DNA of 64,000 nucleotides, taken from positions 355,199-419,198 of the forward strand of contig NZ_FOKL01000006.1 of the NCBI RefSeq assembly GCF_900112025.1, given 5' to 3'. Below are positions 62,712 to 64,000 of this stretch, one piece after another; within the stretch, counting starts at the first letter, position 1, and each line of letters begins with the position of its first letter. Position numbers and translations under genes: made by a program. A model generated the notes under the pieces. That model searched no databases. It worked only from the letters and a program-made list of their open reading frames with translations, and had not been told where the DNA came from. This stretch comes from Janthinobacterium sp. 344 (GTDB lineage Bacteria > Pseudomonadota > Gammaproteobacteria > Burkholderiales > Burkholderiaceae_D).

Positions 62712-64000
62712 TTACATGCGGAATACGCCGAACTTCGTGTCCGGGATTTCCGCGTTGAGCGCGGCCGACAGGCCCAGGCCCAGCACCATGCGGGTGTCGG
62801 CCGGGTCGATCACGCCGTCGTCCCACAGGCGCGCGGTGGCGTAGTACGGGTGGCCCTGGTGTTCGTATTGATCCTTGATCGGCTGCTTGAACGCCGCTTC
62901 CTCGTCCGCGCTCCACTGTCCGCCCTTGCCTTCGATGCCGTCGCGCTTGACGGTGGCCAGCACGGAAGCCGCCTGGTCGCCGCCCATGACGGAAATGCGC
63001 GCATTGGGCCACATCCACATGAAGCGGGGAGAGAACGCGCGGCCGCACATGCCGTAATTGCCGGCGCCGAAGCTGCCGCCGATGATGACCGTGAATTTCG
63101 GCACGGCGGCCGTGGCAACCGCCGTCACCATCTTGGCGCCATTGCGGGCGATGCCCTCGTTTTCGTACTTGCGGCCCACCATGAAGCCGGTGATATTTTG
63201 CAAAAACACCAGGGGGATCTTGCGCTGGCAGCACAATTCGATGAAATGCGTGCCCTTCAGCGCCGATTCGGAAAACAGGATGCCGTTATTGGCGATGATG
63301 CCGACCTTGACGCCATAGATGTGGGCGAAGCCGCAGATCAGGGTGGTGCCGTAGCGGGCCTTGAATTCGTCGAAATCGCTGCCGTCGACGATGCGCGCGA
63401 TGACCTCCCTCACGTCGAACGGCTTGCGCGTATCGACGGGGATCACGCCATACAGTTCCTGCGTCGGGTATGTCGGTTCGACGGATGCGCGCAGCGCCAT
63501 TTGTTGCGGCTTGGTGCGGTTCAGGTTCGAGACGATGGTGCGCGCCAGCGACAGCGCATGCAGGTCGTTCTGCGCCAGGTGGTCGACCACGCCGGACAGG
63601 CGCGTGTGCACGTCGCCGCCGCCCAGGTCTTCGGCCGTCACCACCTCGCCCGTGGCGGCCTTCACCAGCGGCGGGCCGCCGAGGAAAATCGTGCCCTGCT
63701 CCTTGACGATGATCGACTCGTCGCTCATGGCCGGCACGTAGGCGCCGCCCGCCGTGCAAGAACCCATCACGACGGCGATCTGCGGAATGCCCTTGGCCGA
63801 CAAATTCGCCTGGTTATAAAAAATGCGGCCGAAATGGTCGCGGTCGGGGAAGACGTCGTCCTGGTTCGGCAGGTTGGCGCCGCCCGAATCGACCAGGTAG
63901 ATGCAGGGCAGGTTGTTCTGGTCGGCGATTTCCTGGGCGCGCAAATGCTTTTTCACCGTCATCGGATAATACGTGCCGCCCTTGACGGTAGCGTCGTTGC
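62712..64000 (-). CDS. liuB: Methylcrotonoyl-CoA carboxylase beta subunit (partial, 5' end beyond the window)
   Basis: The C-terminal 429 or so residues of the carboxyltransferase subunit. At the window edge the frame continues upstream as [23 protein letters not shown], so the ATG at 63962 is internal and the real start lies outside. Motifs include [35 protein letters not shown] and [22 protein letters not shown] (in part). It works with LiuD to carboxylate 3-methylcrotonoyl-CoA. Confidence 0.95.
   Translation of the reverse strand, partial: NDATVKGGTYYPMTVKKHLRAQEIADQNNLPCIYLVDSGGANLPNQDDVFPDRDHFGRIFYNQANLSAKGIPQIAVVMGSCTAGGAYVPAMSDESIIVKEQGTIFLGGPPLVKAATGEVVTAEDLGGGDVHTRLSGVVDHLAQNDLHALSLARTIVSNLNRTKPQQMALRASVEPTYPTQELYGVIPVDTRKPFDVREVIARIVDGSDFDEFKARYGTTLICGFAHIYGVKVGIIANNGILFSESALKGTHFIELCCQRKIPLVFLQNITGFMVGRKYENEGIARNGAKMVTAVATAAVPKFTVIIGGSFGAGNYGMCGRAFSPRFMWMWPNARISVMGGDQAASVLATVKRDGIEGKGGQWSADEEAAFKQPIKDQYEHQGHPYYATARLWDDGVIDPADTRMVLGLGLSAALNAEIPDTKFGVFRM

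Overview
The window reads as chromosomal DNA of a GC-rich betaproteobacterium of the Oxalobacteraceae (Janthinobacterium/Massilia type). This placement is an inference from protein character and gene order: the rsmI-lpoA-yraN-diaA-dolP block, ybeD near lipB-lipA, a cbb3 oxidase cluster beside an Fnr-type regulator, and biotin genes next to leucine-catabolism genes. Genes are tightly packed. I saw no rRNA, CRISPR array or complete insertion sequence. One tRNA (Pro, UGG) is present.

Layout. 1-2.3 kb: a small BON protein, a lipoprotein and an SBF-type transporter. 2.3-4.9 kb: a radical-SAM/UdgX DNA-repair operon with a near-ideal LexA box in front of it. 5.0-8.0 kb: modABC-modE with a ModE operator. 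8.1-11.2 kb: a large hybrid histidine kinase. 11.4-28.1 kb: a microaerobic region holding fnr, ccoNOQPGH, ccoS, ccoI, a SafE-like protein, hemN and an Aer-like receptor. Two FNR boxes lie in it, upstream of ccoN and of aer. The cco genes are split by an antisense pair encoding a Tle3-type T6SS lipase and a Tla3-like (DUF2875) protein. 28-34.6 kb: a GGDEF/EAL protein, YiaA, YedI, LysE and a FecR/DUF6600 protein. 34.9-40.7 kb: ybeD, a divergent MFS/MocR pair, lipBA and ung. 40.7-45.2 kb: a TonB receptor, a DUF2946 protein and a PepSY protein around a Fur-like box, then a PaaI thioesterase. 45.3-51.3 kb: ECF sigma/anti-sigma, a TlpA-like protein, and the dolP-diaA-yraN-lpoA/rsmI block. 51.3-53.0 kb: a HEPN/nucleotidyltransferase pair with a double palindromic operator, and a TonB-like protein. 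53.2-64 kb: tRNA-Pro, then a minus-strand array liuB-liuC-bioA-bioF-bioD-bioB-liuD-ghrA-mvaB, truncated at the right edge inside liuB.

How the parts fit. Fnr probably senses low oxygen and turns on the high-affinity oxidase (ccoNOQP), its assembly factors (ccoGHIS), anaerobic heme synthesis (hemN) and an energy/oxygen-taxis receptor. The biotin genes sit inside the leucine pathway whose carboxylase needs biotin. The LexA-controlled radical-SAM/UdgX pair looks like an SOS-induced uracil-DNA processing unit, separate from the housekeeping ung in the same window.

A dispersed palindromic repeat (core CCGGGGTCAGACCC and its mirror) occurs seven times, always between genes. It resembles a REP-like element family. 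The strongest candidates for undescribed biology are the LexA-controlled radical-SAM/UdgX operon, the MNT/HEPN module with its twin TACCCA-N3-TGGGTA operator, and the Tle3/Tla3 islet without visible VgrG or immunity gene.
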